Assembly (NCBI GenBank): GCA_014529385.2
Contig: CM043948.1
Location: forward strand, 25,356,451 to 25,420,450
DNA: 64,000 nucleotides
Direction: 5' to 3'
DNA from: Adiantum capillus-veneris
Taxonomy: Eukaryota; Streptophyta; Polypodiopsida; Polypodiales; Pteridaceae
Below, piece by piece: positions 44,883-54,969 of this stretch (the first letter of the stretch is position 1; every line of letters begins with the position of its first letter). Both the position numbers and the translations under genes were made by a program. The notes below the pieces were generated by a model. The model worked only from the letters and a program-made list of their open reading frames with translations. It ran no database searches and was not told the DNA's origin.

Positions 44883-45145
44883 TGTTGGGTTGTGATAGCC
44901 AGAGTGCTATCTATTTAGCCAAAAATGCCATGTTTCATGCGCATACCAAACACATAGATGTACGGTACCACTTCATACGTCAGGTATTGGAGGATGGTCT
45001 AGTCACCTTGACGAAGATCCATACACAGAATAACCCTGCAGATGTTCTCACTAAGAGTCTTGCTAAGGCTCAACATGAGCATTGCATACAACTGGTGGGA
45101 GTTGGTTAACTTAAAGGTGTCATTTATGTCTTTTAAGTGGGAGGT
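44883..45145 (+). pseudogene. Extra RNase H tail preceding the copia 3 5' LTR
   Basis: Encodes GCDSQSAIYLAKNAMFHAHT, then KHIDVRYHFIRQVLE and PADVLTKSLAKAQHEHCIQL, ending at TAA 45107-45109. The same sequence occurs in the proper place at 60145-60404. Followed by a polypurine tract (AAGTGGGAGGT). Confidence 0.92.
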
Positions 45146-45421
45146 TGCTGGGTTAAAGGCCTAAATAACTCCTTTTTGTACATTTTTATACTTTATCCAA
45201 GTTCACATTGAACCTGGACACATTTTTTTAAAGTCACTTATAATAAAAATGGGAAAACCCAAAACTCACTTATTGAGTTTTCCCTAAAAACGTGAGCTCT
45301 CTCTCTCCATGCTTCAACCTCTAGCACTAGCTCTCTGCTGCTCTGTGCCTCCTGCTTCTTGCCCCAATCCTACACTACATCGCGACGCGCACCTACCGGT
45401 ATCTTCTGCTTCACGCTTTCA
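45146..45421 (+). repeat. LTR of copia 3, left copy
   Basis: 276 bp, begins TGCTGGGTT (T to C in the third base) and ends CACGCTTTCA. It has a 17-bp longer stretch (AAGTCACTTATAATAAAAAT) than the right copy. Confidence 0.92.
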
Positions 45422-45423
45422 AC

Positions 45424-45435
45424 TAATATCAGAGC
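45424..45435 (+). other. Mutated primer-binding site of copia 3
   Basis: TAATATCAGAGC, differing from TGGTATCAGAGC by two G to A changes. Confidence 0.8.
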
Positions 45436-45875
45436 CCTAGGGTTTCAAAACAGCCCTGTGCAGTCTACTGGACAACGAGTTAAAATTGCTCTCCCGCGAT
45501 CGATTCTGCTTCCATCGCGAAGCCCCTTGCTTCCGGGGTCGAAAAGGTCACCAAAACAGTCCAAAACAACCCAAAGTAGGCTGTGCTGTTTTTTGATCAA
45601 GACAGGTGATTTACAGGTTATTATAGGTCAAAACAGCAATACGCAAGTGTACCAAAGTTGTGGGATCACATGTATTGATGTTTGTCGCGACAAATTGAGT
45701 GAAAAACTGAGTACAAGTGCTTGAAATTGCACATTTCAGCTGAAATTTCAGATTTGGACTATTTTATGTAAAGAAACTGTGGCTCTTTGTATGCACAGTC
45801 TTGTGGTTGGTACTGTTTGCAGAAATTTTCAGTCTATTGCATCTCTCTTGTAGACACACTTGTGGTTGAATTAAG

Positions 45876-46943
45876 ATGGCTTCTTCCTCTTCCGCATCTG
45901 ACACTAGAAGTTTGATGGAAATCAAACGGTTTGATGGTCAAGCCTTCGATCTTTGGCAAGAACGCATGCAAGGTATCCTTTTCTTAAAGAATTGTGAAGA
46001 TGCATTGGAACACAATAAGCCACCAGGTTTGTCTGACGAAGAGTGGGCCAAGTTAAATAAGAAGGCTATGGCCTACATCAAAATAGCTATCAATGATGAC
46101 ATTTTGACGGACATAAAGCATTTGGACTCTGCTTATGCAATATGGCAAAAGCTAAAGTCCAATTATGAAAACACCACGCCTGTGAACCAGGTGCATTTGA
46201 TGCGAAAGTTGGTGAATATGCAACTTGATGACTCGAAGTCACCTTCTGAGCATTTGAATGCTTTTACAGGTGTGTTGAGTCACTTACAGGACAGTGGGCT
46301 TCAGCAATTTGATGATAAGCTGAAAGCTATTTTCTTACTTATGACATTGCCAGATACTTGGGAAACATTGGTTGTCTCCTCGAGCAACAGTCCCACCCTC
46401 ACTTATGACGGTGTGAGAGGGTCTATTGTCAATGAAGAGATTAGACGCAAGTCTAGTGAGGAAGGTGACAGTTCTGCCTACAATGCAAGAGGTAGAAATC
46501 AAAAGCGTGATGCGGGCAACAATACTCAAAATACAAATAAGAGCAAAACAAAAGATAAGGATGTCACTTGTTATCAATGTGGCAGAAAGGGTCACAAGAA
46601 ACCCGATTACAGGTATTTCAAGAAAGAGCAGGAAAGGAAGTTTCATACTTTTGTTACTACGCAAAAGAGTACTAAGCTTAAATGTCTCAGATCTGATAAT
46701 GGAGGAGAGTATGTATCTGCTGAATTTCAGTGTTTTTGTGATGAAAATGGGATTAAAAGGGAGTTGACAGCCCCTTATAATCCGTCTTCTAATGGTGTGG
46801 CTGAGAGGTATAATTGTACCTTATGTGAGAGTGTGAGTTGCATGTTGTCCACCGCTAATCTTTCCCAAGAGTTTTGGGGAGAGGCATTGAAAACTGCAGT
46901 TCATATTTGCAATCGCTCTCCTAATAGGTACGCTGAAAAATGA
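45876..46943 (+). pseudogene. gag: copia 3 gag fused in frame to integrase by deletion
   Basis: 355 codons without a stop. Residues 1-245 are Gag (MASSSSASDTRSLMEIKRFD, ending with the knuckle CYQCGRKGHKKPDYRY in which the last Cys is Tyr). From about residue 265 it is the integrase core (LRSDNGGEYVSAEF, APYNPSSNGVAERYN). Protease and the integrase zinc domain, roughly 300 residues, are missing, and the frame is kept across the deletion (near 46635). The frame stops at 46941-46943. Confidence 0.9.
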
Positions 46944-48641
46944 CATTCCAGAGGAGGTTTGATCTGGCAAACCTACCTCTTATGATCATTTGAGAGTATT
47001 TGGCTGCGAAGCTTTTGTTCATGTACGCAATGACTTGAGCACAAAGCTTAATATGAAGTCCATTAAAGGAGTCTTCCTAGTTTATGGGGAAGAAGGTCAA
47101 ATGGGCTATAGAGTGTGGTTACCACAGTTTAGAAAGGTAATACGCAGCCGAGATACAGTATTCAATGAGGCAAAATTGCTTAAAATGCTACAAAATTTGA
47201 TGCTGACAAGAAAACAGTCAGATTTCAGCCTTCCTTGCCACCCACTGATGTTGAAAAGAGCCTCATGATGCATTACCGCAAGCTGAAATTGATAATCAGC
47301 CGGTTAACCTTGAGCCAGAAGAGGTAGGACATCATTTTGATGCTCCTAATGAGGATGGACAGCCACCTGAATTGGCTGAAAATGATTTTCAGCAGCATGA
47401 TAGAGTTGAAAATGAGTCGCCTTATGATGTAGAACCGTTGCCTGAGAATGTAGATCATTGGGTACGCAGGTCAACTCGTTTGAGAAGGCAACCATAGAGA
47501 TTTAACCCCTCTTTGCATCATGTAATGTTGACAGATGAGCGTGAACCTCTTACTTATAAAGAGGCTAAGTCATGTGAGTCAAGCAGTAAGTGGGAGTTTG
47601 CAATGCAAGAGGAAATGAAATCCTTATATGCAAGTGATACTTTAAATCTTGTGCCATTGCCTAAAGGGAGCAAGGCTCTTCCTAACAAATGGGTATACAA
47701 GATTAAGATTGTGGACGAAAAACCCAAGTACAAGGCAAGATTGGTTGCAAAAGGATATGCACAAAGAAGGAATTGATTTTCAAGAAATCTTTTCCCCTGT
47801 TTTAAAGCTTACAACTTTACGTGTCCTTTTTGCTCTTGTTGCGGTGCTTGATTTGGAATTTAATCAAATGGATATAAAGACAATGTTTTTGCATGGTGAC
47901 ATTGAAGAGGACATAAACATGAAACAACCTGAAGGTTTTGTAGTTCCTACACGTGAGGAACTTGTATGCAAACTGAAAAGGGATCTGTATGGTTTGAGAC
48001 AATCATCACGACAGTGGTATAAGAAGTTTGACACATTTATGTTGTCTCAAGGCTTTAAACGCAGCCATGGAGATCATTGTTTGTATACGAAAAGGGATGA
48101 AGATGGTAGTCCCATCATTCTTGTTCTCTATGTTGATGACATGCTGCTTGCCAAGAAACATAAGACTAGTCTTGATGCTCTGAAACGTAAGCTAAATTCA
48201 ACATTTACTATGAAGGATTTGGGTGATTCAGAGCATATTTTGGGCATGCGTATTAAAAGAGATAGAAAGCTGAAATTGTTGTTTTTATTTCAAGAAAGGT
48301 ACATTGCAAAAGTACTTGACAGGTTTAATATGGCTGATGCTAAGTCTCTTGGAGTACCTTTACCTCCATACACTAAGCTTAGCAGAGCAGATTGCCCAAA
48401 GGATGAGGTGGCATTGAAAGCAATGAAGGGAATCCCATATGCATCAGCTTCTGCTTCCCTTATGTATGCTATGGTTGCCACTCGTCCCGACATTGCTTAT
48501 GAAGTGGGAGTTGTTAATCGATACATGTCAAATCTTGGCAAAGCGCATTGGAAAGCTGTCAAATGCATTTTGAGATATTTGAAAGGTACACAATCAAAGT
48601 GTATTTGTTATGGAAAAAGTGACTTAAAGTTGCAGGGATAT
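46922..48641 (+). pseudogene. pol: copia 3 integrase C-terminus and reverse transcriptase
   Basis: Continues in another frame with a TGA at 46960 where Trp is expected, then HLRVFGCEAFVHVR and IRSRDTVFNE. After more shifts and a TAG at 47495, RT follows: SLYASDTLNLVPLPKGSKAL, FNQMDIKTMFLHGDIEEDI, catalytic LYVDDMLLA intact, TRPDIAYEVGVVNRYM, LRYLKGT. Cut at GYC (48641) by the long-LTR element. The frame resumes at 59918. Confidence 0.92.
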
Positions 48642-48892
48642 TGTTGCTAAATTGGCTTTATCTGACATAAAAATAATTTTAAATGAATTATTGGATTTAT
48701 AAGTGAGAGGGATTTCTCGCTTGGATACACCAAGGAAAAATAATTCTAAATGAATTATTGGAATTTTAAGTGAGAGGGGTTTTCTCATTGGAGACATCCG
48801 AGTACAGAGAATTCCTAAGTGTGTCATTCAGTGTAATGACGGAAGCACTGTGAAAGGGAATATCTGTAAGGCCACCAGGAACGGGTACTTCT

Positions 48893-49074
48893 GATGCGTC
48901 CCATCGGATGGGTGACAGGGAGCATCGGGAAGAAGTATTCAACCATCCGGGAATGGACATCTCTGATGCGTCATAGGATGGGTGACATAGAGCATCGCGA
49001 AGGAGATTGTACCGTAGGAAAGGACTAGGTGATGGGTATTCCTGATGTGTCTCAAGGTGGGTGACAGGTGCATC
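48893..49074 (+). repeat. Triplicated palindromic module in the 5' LTR U3
   Basis: Copies at 48893-48926, 48965-48996 and 49044-49074. Each has the form GATGC-GTCA(C), a 7-10 base loop ending in TGG, GTGAC, 3-5 bases, GCATC, so the outer and inner arms can pair. GCGTCA and GTGACR are also TGACG-type bZIP sites, so the module could act as DNA or as RNA. Confidence 0.75.
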
Positions 49075-49537
49075 GGAAAGGAGATATCCATAGTCAAGAG
49101 GAAATTCCGATCTATGTTAGAATTGTGCAAGGAAAAGCAAGCACTTGAATGAAGAGGAAACTTTGAGGAAAAACAGATGATTTCTGAGAAAGCGGGATAG
49201 CTTTTCGGGAAAGCACATGCTTTCCCACGAGGAAGTCTATGTCTGCATTGCAACTGTGCATGTGATTGCATCTAGGGACGTTTGGGAAGTGCTGTGAAAG
49301 CATTGTTTTTAAGGTTTTATTGAGTTTTTGGGTAGATTCAGACTATTTTTAAAATACGACGTCCGCCCATTTAATAAGTGAGCAGCCATCTGATGAATAA
49401 GGCAACAGATCAGCCAGTATTTTCTCTCTATCTTTTTCTAGCGAACAGCGGAAATTTTTTTTTTGAAAAAAATTATTATAAAAAAAAAACGGTTGCGATC
49501 TCTACGCGAGCAGTTATTCGTGCCCGTGGCCACGAGC

Positions 49538-49544
49538 TATAAAA
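49538..49544 (+). promoter_or_regulatory. TATA box of the LARD-like 5' LTR
   Basis: TATAAAA within GAGCTATAAAAGCATC. The same box is at 58839-58845 in the 3' LTR. It is the likely boundary-setting promoter between U3 and R. Confidence 0.65.
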
Positions 49545-50533
49545 GCATCATATGCCCTCACTCAAAGGGAAAAGATCAGTTTTCACAAGGAGGAGATGTT
49601 GCTGCAGATTTCAGCCGCAAAGAAGACGTTTGCCGGTGATGCCCATGGCTGCCCCAAGTGTGCCAGATATCGCCAAGACCCAGTGCGCAAATTCCCTCGC
49701 AAAGAAGTGCCTACGAAGCGTGTTTCCATCACGACAAGTTGCTGTTTTTCTCTGTTTTCAGCCCATAAACGTTGTAGATGGGGCTGATTTACGAGAAGGA
49801 ACCCGAGAACACACCTCCTTTGTGTGTAGGATTGGAAGAGAGGATTTTCTATTTAGAGATCTCTTCCGGGGAATTGCTTTTCGAGAACCGAGTTGCGTTT
49901 TGAGCGTCGAGACTTTGAAGGTAACGATTTTCATGTCGAGCCTCTGCAGAAGAAAGCGCTCTGAGGAACTAGAGCCAGATCAGCCCAAGGGTTTCGTACC
50001 CAAGTTTGGGAAGTAGATCCATGGATCGGAGAGAGGTAGTCTCTCGAGTTGTGATCCGGAAGTTGAGATTCCCAAGTAAGGACTTCGCGTCCGAGAAAGT
50101 AGAGTTGTTCTACGAGAAGAGGACTCTGGAAATAGAGTTGGAAAAGAGAGTTGCGGGGATGTCATGCCCTGAGTCTGGAAGGTGAGATCCAAAGGCGAGA
50201 ACCTTGGTTCTCAAGGATTTGGAATAAGGCACGGACGTTCCTTGGAATAGGGCTTTGCCCTAGGAATAGGAAGCCGAGGCTTCCGAGAACCATCAAGTCT
50301 TATTCTAGAACGAATTTGGTAATACGTTCGGTTCAAGTGCTTGTATAGACTTCTCCTCAGTAATAAAGATACTATTACGGGGGGGGGGGGACCAGCCCAT
50401 CTTCTGGTCCCAGTACTGTGTCGATCTTCTCACTCTCTATCTCTCTCTCTATATCCTCTGGCTTCAGTAATAAGTGATAAATCCTATATATCTGAATGTA
50501 TTTTATATTGTTATGCGCTCCCGTTTGTGACAG

Positions 50534-50545
50534 TGGTATGAGAGC
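50534..50545 (+). other. Primer-binding site of the LARD-like element
   Basis: TGGTATGAGAGC, one mismatch from the initiator-Met tRNA complement, one base after the LTR. Confidence 0.88.
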
Positions 50546-50607
50546 ATGGTCTCCTCTCTTTCTCTGTAAAGGACGACGACTCTGGGAAGATACGGGAAGA
50601 AGCCATG

Positions 50608-51023
50608 ACAAGCCAAGAGAGAAGTAAGCAGGCGGAACGCTAAGCCCTGCAGGAAAAAGCTCGCAGAGTTGGGAAAATTTCTCTCTTTGCAAGAAGTCGA
50701 CACAAGACTTGGGATTCTCCGCAAAGGTGACAAGAGCATGATGCTCAAGAACCTAGAGAATCCAAGGAGCGGAATGCTCAAATACTTTGGAACCTAGAAA
50801 ATATCCAAGAACATTACAAGCCAAGAGAGAAGTAAGCAGGCGGAACGGTAAGCCCTGCAAGAAAAAGCTCGCAGAGTTGGGAAAATTTCTCTCTTTGCAA
50901 GAAGTCGACACAAGACTTGGGATTCTCCGCAAAGGTGACAAGAGCATGATGCTCAAGAACCTAGAGAATCCAAGGAGCGGAATGCTCAAGATACTTTGGA
51001 ACCTAGAAAATATCCAAGAACAT
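50608..51023 (+). repeat. 208-bp tandem duplication
   Basis: Two adjacent near-identical units, 50608-50815 and 50816-51023, both starting ACAAGCCAAGAGAGAAG and ending CTAGAAAATATCCAAGAACA. One base is missing in the first copy. It lies in the leader/gag start of the LARD-like element and explains the paired minus-strand frames that start MSIPLLGFSRF. Confidence 0.93.
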
Positions 51024-51754
51024 CAATCAAGAACCATAGCCAACAAAACCCGTCTTTTCGGGAAGGATATGATGGTCTTTAGACCTCAAAACCCTCCGGT
51101 CAAGTTTGATACTTTTGACGGAAGGGAAGATGTCCCAAAAGCTACCGCTATCATTCGACAGTATGAAGTTGCCTTTGCAAACGGCAATTTCTGAGAAGAG
51201 TCGAAGGTGAGGCATGTGACCAAACACCTCAAGGGGGATTGCAAGTACTTGGTGGTATACCAAAGCTCTGCAAGGAACTTACAACAACAATTCAAGGCTG
51301 AATTTTTCGACAAATTTTTTTCCTCTACGCTTTGAGGAAGGCATTCAAGAATATTGGGATTGGTTTGCCCAATAGGAACACAAGCGAGTCAAAGCAAGTA
51401 GTGGTCCACTCTTGCTAAGGTAGCTCCATTCTTGATCCTCTCTGAGGAGGGAAAGATAAACAAATTCAACAAAGAACTTTTGCCCGAATTTTGTAAACAC
51501 ATCTGTAAGATACTTTGCAGCAGATGGTGGAGTCAAGAATAAAAGCTGAAAGTGTACACCTTAATAGAAAAAAATCCCCGCAGTGGGACAAGAACCATTG
51601 AACACAGAAAAACCCAATTTTTGTTACCTCTCCTCGAAGGATACATTGCTATCCGGAGAAAGTTTGGAGTAAGGGAATTCAATCTATAACTCTTGAGATT
51701 TTGAATAAAAGACCCTCGAACTTTAAGTGAGAGGGCAGGCCTTTAAATCTTTTA
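51024..51754 (+). pseudogene. Gag-like remnant of the LARD-like element
   Basis: QNPPVKFDTFDGREDVPKAT, then IIRQYEVAFANGNF, TGA at 51192, KHLKG and further broken frames. Order and spacing resemble gypsy 1 Gag (IKFDTFSGYSDASK...FIQQFDIAFAGG). No knuckle or protease follows before the TTTTA insertion site. Confidence 0.7.
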
Positions 51755-52963
51755 TGTTAGGTGCAGCGGAATGAATGTTTGTGCTTTGCTCAAGATGAGT
51801 GCTCCGAACTGTGCTCAAGGTTCCTTTTGTTCTTACGGAAGGGAGAGCCTTCCGTTCTTAATGAGAGAATGCTATGATCACAAACAAAGTGAATGGACAC
51901 TGTGGAGAGATAGAGAGAGAAGAGAAATATGACACCAGAGACGTTGTAAAACCCTCCTCCGAAGGCCCCACTCTCGTCGGCGAGAGTGGTCTACTTATGA
52001 TTGCACAAACTGGTACAAACTGTATGCATGAGACTGATGCAAGTCTAGGCTATGTCGACGATGACGACGGTGATGACGAAGTCGACCTAAGGGCTGAAAT
52101 CTGCAATCTTTCTACTGCTGTTCAAAAGCGCTATGGGCTGAAATCTGCGACTAGTCCAAAAACGCTGATTTGGGGGCTGTTTTTTGTGGGTCTTTGACGC
52201 TGAAAATCTGCAGGTTTACGGCTGAAAACTGAGGTCTTTACCGGGGCTGAATCTTCTAATCTTCGGGGCTTGAGTCTGCAACTATTTCATGGCTGAAATC
52301 GCTGCTTTGCTGTGGATCCAAAACGCTAACTGATGCTTGCCAAAAACGCTAAGTACTGGGTTCTATTGGCGATGCAGATCAGATGCAAAAACGCCAGGCA
52401 GAGGATGTGTTGCAAAAACGCTAGCTGATGGTTGGAATGCGGCGAGGACCTACTAATGTCAGAAACTCTAGGCCTTGCTGATGTAAGAAAACGCTAGGGC
52501 TTGTGCTTGGAGAAAACGCCAAGGCTTGGGATCTTGCTTGGAGGGGGAAACCGCCAAGGTTCTGCTGAGAAGTTACCTGTTGAGCTTGGCTCCTGTTGCC
52601 TCTTCCGCCATTTAGTGCTAACTTTGGTTTGCTTATATATTTTCTTACCCAAATTGCCCTACCTACTTTTGTTGGAAAGTCACTTAAATTAATCAGTGAA
52701 AAATGTCAAAAATAGGAAAAATAGGCTAAATGCACTGGAAAATTCCTTGACTGATTCTAATGGATTCTGATGGGAATGCTTATGATCATGCTGTGTGCAA
52801 CCAGAGGATATGCATCTACACTAAGTGTCTGGGCATGCACGGTCTACGAATAGACTCACAAAAGTGCCAGATCACTTCTAAATCTAGACTGACTGGACTG
52901 ACTGAACCCTGATCATGCTGTAGCTTGTCCACGGACACATAGGGTTGGATGTGTCACGTGACA
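51755..52963 (-). repeat. 3' LTR of the minus-strand non-autonomous element
   Basis: 1,209 bp. Shorter than its partner by about 43 bp because two short segments near its left and middle are absent. The plus-strand frame MIAQTGTNCMHE in both LTRs is probably chance. Confidence 0.93.
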
Positions 52964-53121
52964 TCCCCTCCTTTTCAAGGTGAGGTACTGGTACGGAACT
53001 GTATGGCGTCGAGGGAGATCGCCAATAGCATCCGGAATCCTGGAAGGGACTCTTCGCCAGCCCACTCTGATGTGTGGGTCGTGCGGTATTTAAACTTAAT
53101 AAAGGTCTGCAACGCTTGCTT

Positions 53122-53810
53122 CTATGGGCCACGCCGAAAGCGACACAAAGTCATCTGAGGTTCCTTCGATGCTTCAACTTCGTCAAGAGTCATGCTTCTG
53201 TCTTCTTCAAGAATCTCCATGGCTGAAAATTCCTGAAACCACTTCCAACACAAAAACATGAACATACCCATTCCATGTAAAGTGAGTGGAAAGAATCTCG
53301 TCTTTTCGAAAGACTGTGCATGTAATGACGATGAACAAATAGACGGAGTGCCAAAACGTTCACCACACACACACAAACAATGAGATCGAATCTTTCTCTT
53401 CTAATTCAAATCAATCAACTGTGGAAATTCACAACGGAAATGCCCATGCTTAGTGCTCTTTCTACAACTGTGTTGTGCCAAGGAAGACACACGGAATGTG
53501 ACTTCCTTACATACAGACTTTTCAGCTTTTCATGAACAATCCGCATACATCAGTGCTCATTCATGAGTGAAACGTGCTCAACGTACAATATGTCATGCCT
53601 AGTAAAAGGGATCACATAAAGACGCTGACTAAAATACAGGAAACGATCACGAATGAAACACTCAAACAATGCGTGCATACTAATCATGCGAACACATAAT
53701 ACTTCTTGTGAGGTTTCTTTAGACCTAGGCTCGAGAGCCAAGATCGATCCTTTGTGATTGATCGAATCTGCAACAAGGTTAGCTTCGCTAGAAAAAGCAT
53801 CAACTAACAC
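53122..53810 (-). other. Downstream interior frames of the non-autonomous element
   Basis: Two minus-strand frames (53810-53550, starting MLVDAFSSEANLVADSIN, and 53376-53122) follow the coiled-coil ORF. No family is recognised. The first may be a continuation of the Gag-like ORF, separated by a few stops. Confidence 0.4.
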
Positions 53811-53819
53811 ATCATCCTT

Positions 53820-54030
53820 CTTGTGAACAATTCATCCTTTTCATGCAACTCATCATGCTTGTGAGAAATCAAATATTGATCATGCAAATCATCATGCTAG
53901 TCATTGTCATCCAAATCATCATGCTTGTGAGAAATCACATCTTGATCATGCAAATCATCATGCTCATCATTATCATTCAAATCATCATGCAAATCATTCT
54001 CATTCAATTCATCATGCAAATCATGTGTGT
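53820..54030 (+). repeat. Minisatellite coding for the acidic tail
   Basis: Repeated words such as AAATCATCATGC and TTGATCATGCAAATCATC recur through about 200 bp. The repeat runs past the ORF stop into non-coding sequence. Confidence 0.8.
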
Positions 54031-54481
54031 CTTGCTTTGGAGAAGAAGAGACTGAGAGAGTCTCCTTTTCCCGAATCTCTTGCATCTGTGCCTGCACTTG
54101 AGAAAAGAGTCGCAAGAACTCTTTCATGTGTTGGTTGCTATTTTCTTTGATGGCTTTGTTCTCGCGTTCAAACTCTGCGTGTCTTGCTTTTTCTTCCAAG
54201 TCATACTTACGCTCTATGGCTGCCATGCTTTCTTCGTATTCACGATCTATGGCTGCCATTTCTTCTTCGTAGGCCTTTCTTTCTGCTTCTCTTTCTTCGC
54301 GTTCTAACTTCCTTTCCAGAAACAACTGCTTCAAAGCCTTCATACGAGTTAGTGCAATCCTTGGCGTAGATGGGGAAGTGGGAGGGTCGGAAAAACCTCC
54401 TGGTGGGGAAAATTCTTCTTCGCCTCTCTCATGCTCATCACCTCCAAGCGAAGTATCCATTCCGCTTCGAGTGATGACCAT
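53897..54481 (-). CDS. Coiled-coil, Gag-like ORF of the non-autonomous element
   Basis: 194 codons, intact. It starts MVITRSGMDTSLGGDEHERG; an MV-x-TRS start is frequent in plant Ty3 Gag. Residues about 55-125 are a continuous charged heptad-like helix (EREEREAERKAYEEEMAAID, then YEESMAAIERKYDLEEKARH). The C-terminal 45 residues are an acidic His/Asp/Leu/Asn repeat (NDLHDDLNDNDEHDDLHDQD). No zinc knuckle. It may encode the particle or RNA-binding component used with helper enzymes. The ATG fits the distance from the LTR (about 490 bp leader). Confidence 0.65.
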   Translation of the reverse strand: MVITRSGMDTSLGGDEHERGEEEFSPPGGFSDPPTSPSTPRIALTRMKALKQLFLERKLEREEREAERKAYEEEMAAIDREYEESMAAIERKYDLEEKARHAEFERENKAIKENSNQHMKEFLRLFSQVQAQMQEIREKETLSVSSSPKQDTHDLHDELNENDLHDDLNDNDEHDDLHDQDVISHKHDDLDDND

Positions 54482-54956
54482 CCACTGAAGTCGAAGGTTC
54501 TTTTGGGTTCTTGTGGTCTTGGGTTCTTAAGTTCTCGAGGAACTTCGGTTCTTGGGGGTCTTGGGTTCTTAAGTTCACTAGGAACTTGGATTCTTGGGGT
54601 CTTGAGTTCTTGAGGTTCTTCTTTCGCTTGCAATCTGTGTTAGAGAAGGATCTTCTCTTCACCCGAGTTCTACTCCTTTCCGCGGGCGCACACCTTGGCG
54701 GCCTTGCGCTCACACCAAGGTTGTTTTTTCCCACCTCACGTCGATTGGCCGGTCGCTAAGTGCACAGTCCGCTCTCAATGAGTGAAAAGAGACACAAGGG
54801 GAGGCTAGACAAGCCCTTCTTTCTTGGGATTCCTGCCACTCTTCAAAAACACGATTAGGAATCGACACGCCCAAGTGAACTTGGATTCGTGCGACCGCAA
54901 CAAGCAAAAAAAAATTCTTGTGGTTCTTTCCTTGAGTGATGCATAACACTGCCAAA

Positions 54957-54968
54957 GCTCTGATACCA
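54957..54968 (-). other. Primer-binding site of the non-autonomous element
   Basis: Plus strand GCTCTGATACCA is the exact complement of TGGTATCAGAGC, one base from the LTR at 54970. Confidence 0.95.
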
Positions 54969-54969
54969 A

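Larger units (their letters stand above)
48642..50532 (+). repeat. 5' LTR of the LARD-like element
   Basis: 1,891 bp. Contains three hairpin modules (48893-49074), a TATAAAA box at 49538-49544 after a poly-A/T stretch, a G-run at 50379-50390 and a CT-rich end. The same order is present in the 3' LTR. Confidence 0.93.

Noticed and set aside
48893-48930. Hammerhead ribozyme
   Set aside because: CTGATG and GAA-like words occur in the right order, but the core lacks the A after CUGAUG and the arms pair across the would-be catalytic core.
49552-50016. 154-codon ORF in the LARD-like LTR
   Set aside because: Lies downstream of the TATA box in the R/U5 region, is broken differently in the other LTR and has no recognisable domain.
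51874-52197. Conserved ORF in both LTRs of the non-autonomous element as a gene
   Set aside because: Both copies are LTR duplicates of the same sequence, so conservation is not independent evidence; it is antisense to the element.
53820-54030. CRISPR-like array
   Set aside because: Short overlapping words with no constant repeat/spacer alternation, and they code for the acidic tail of an LTR-element ORF.
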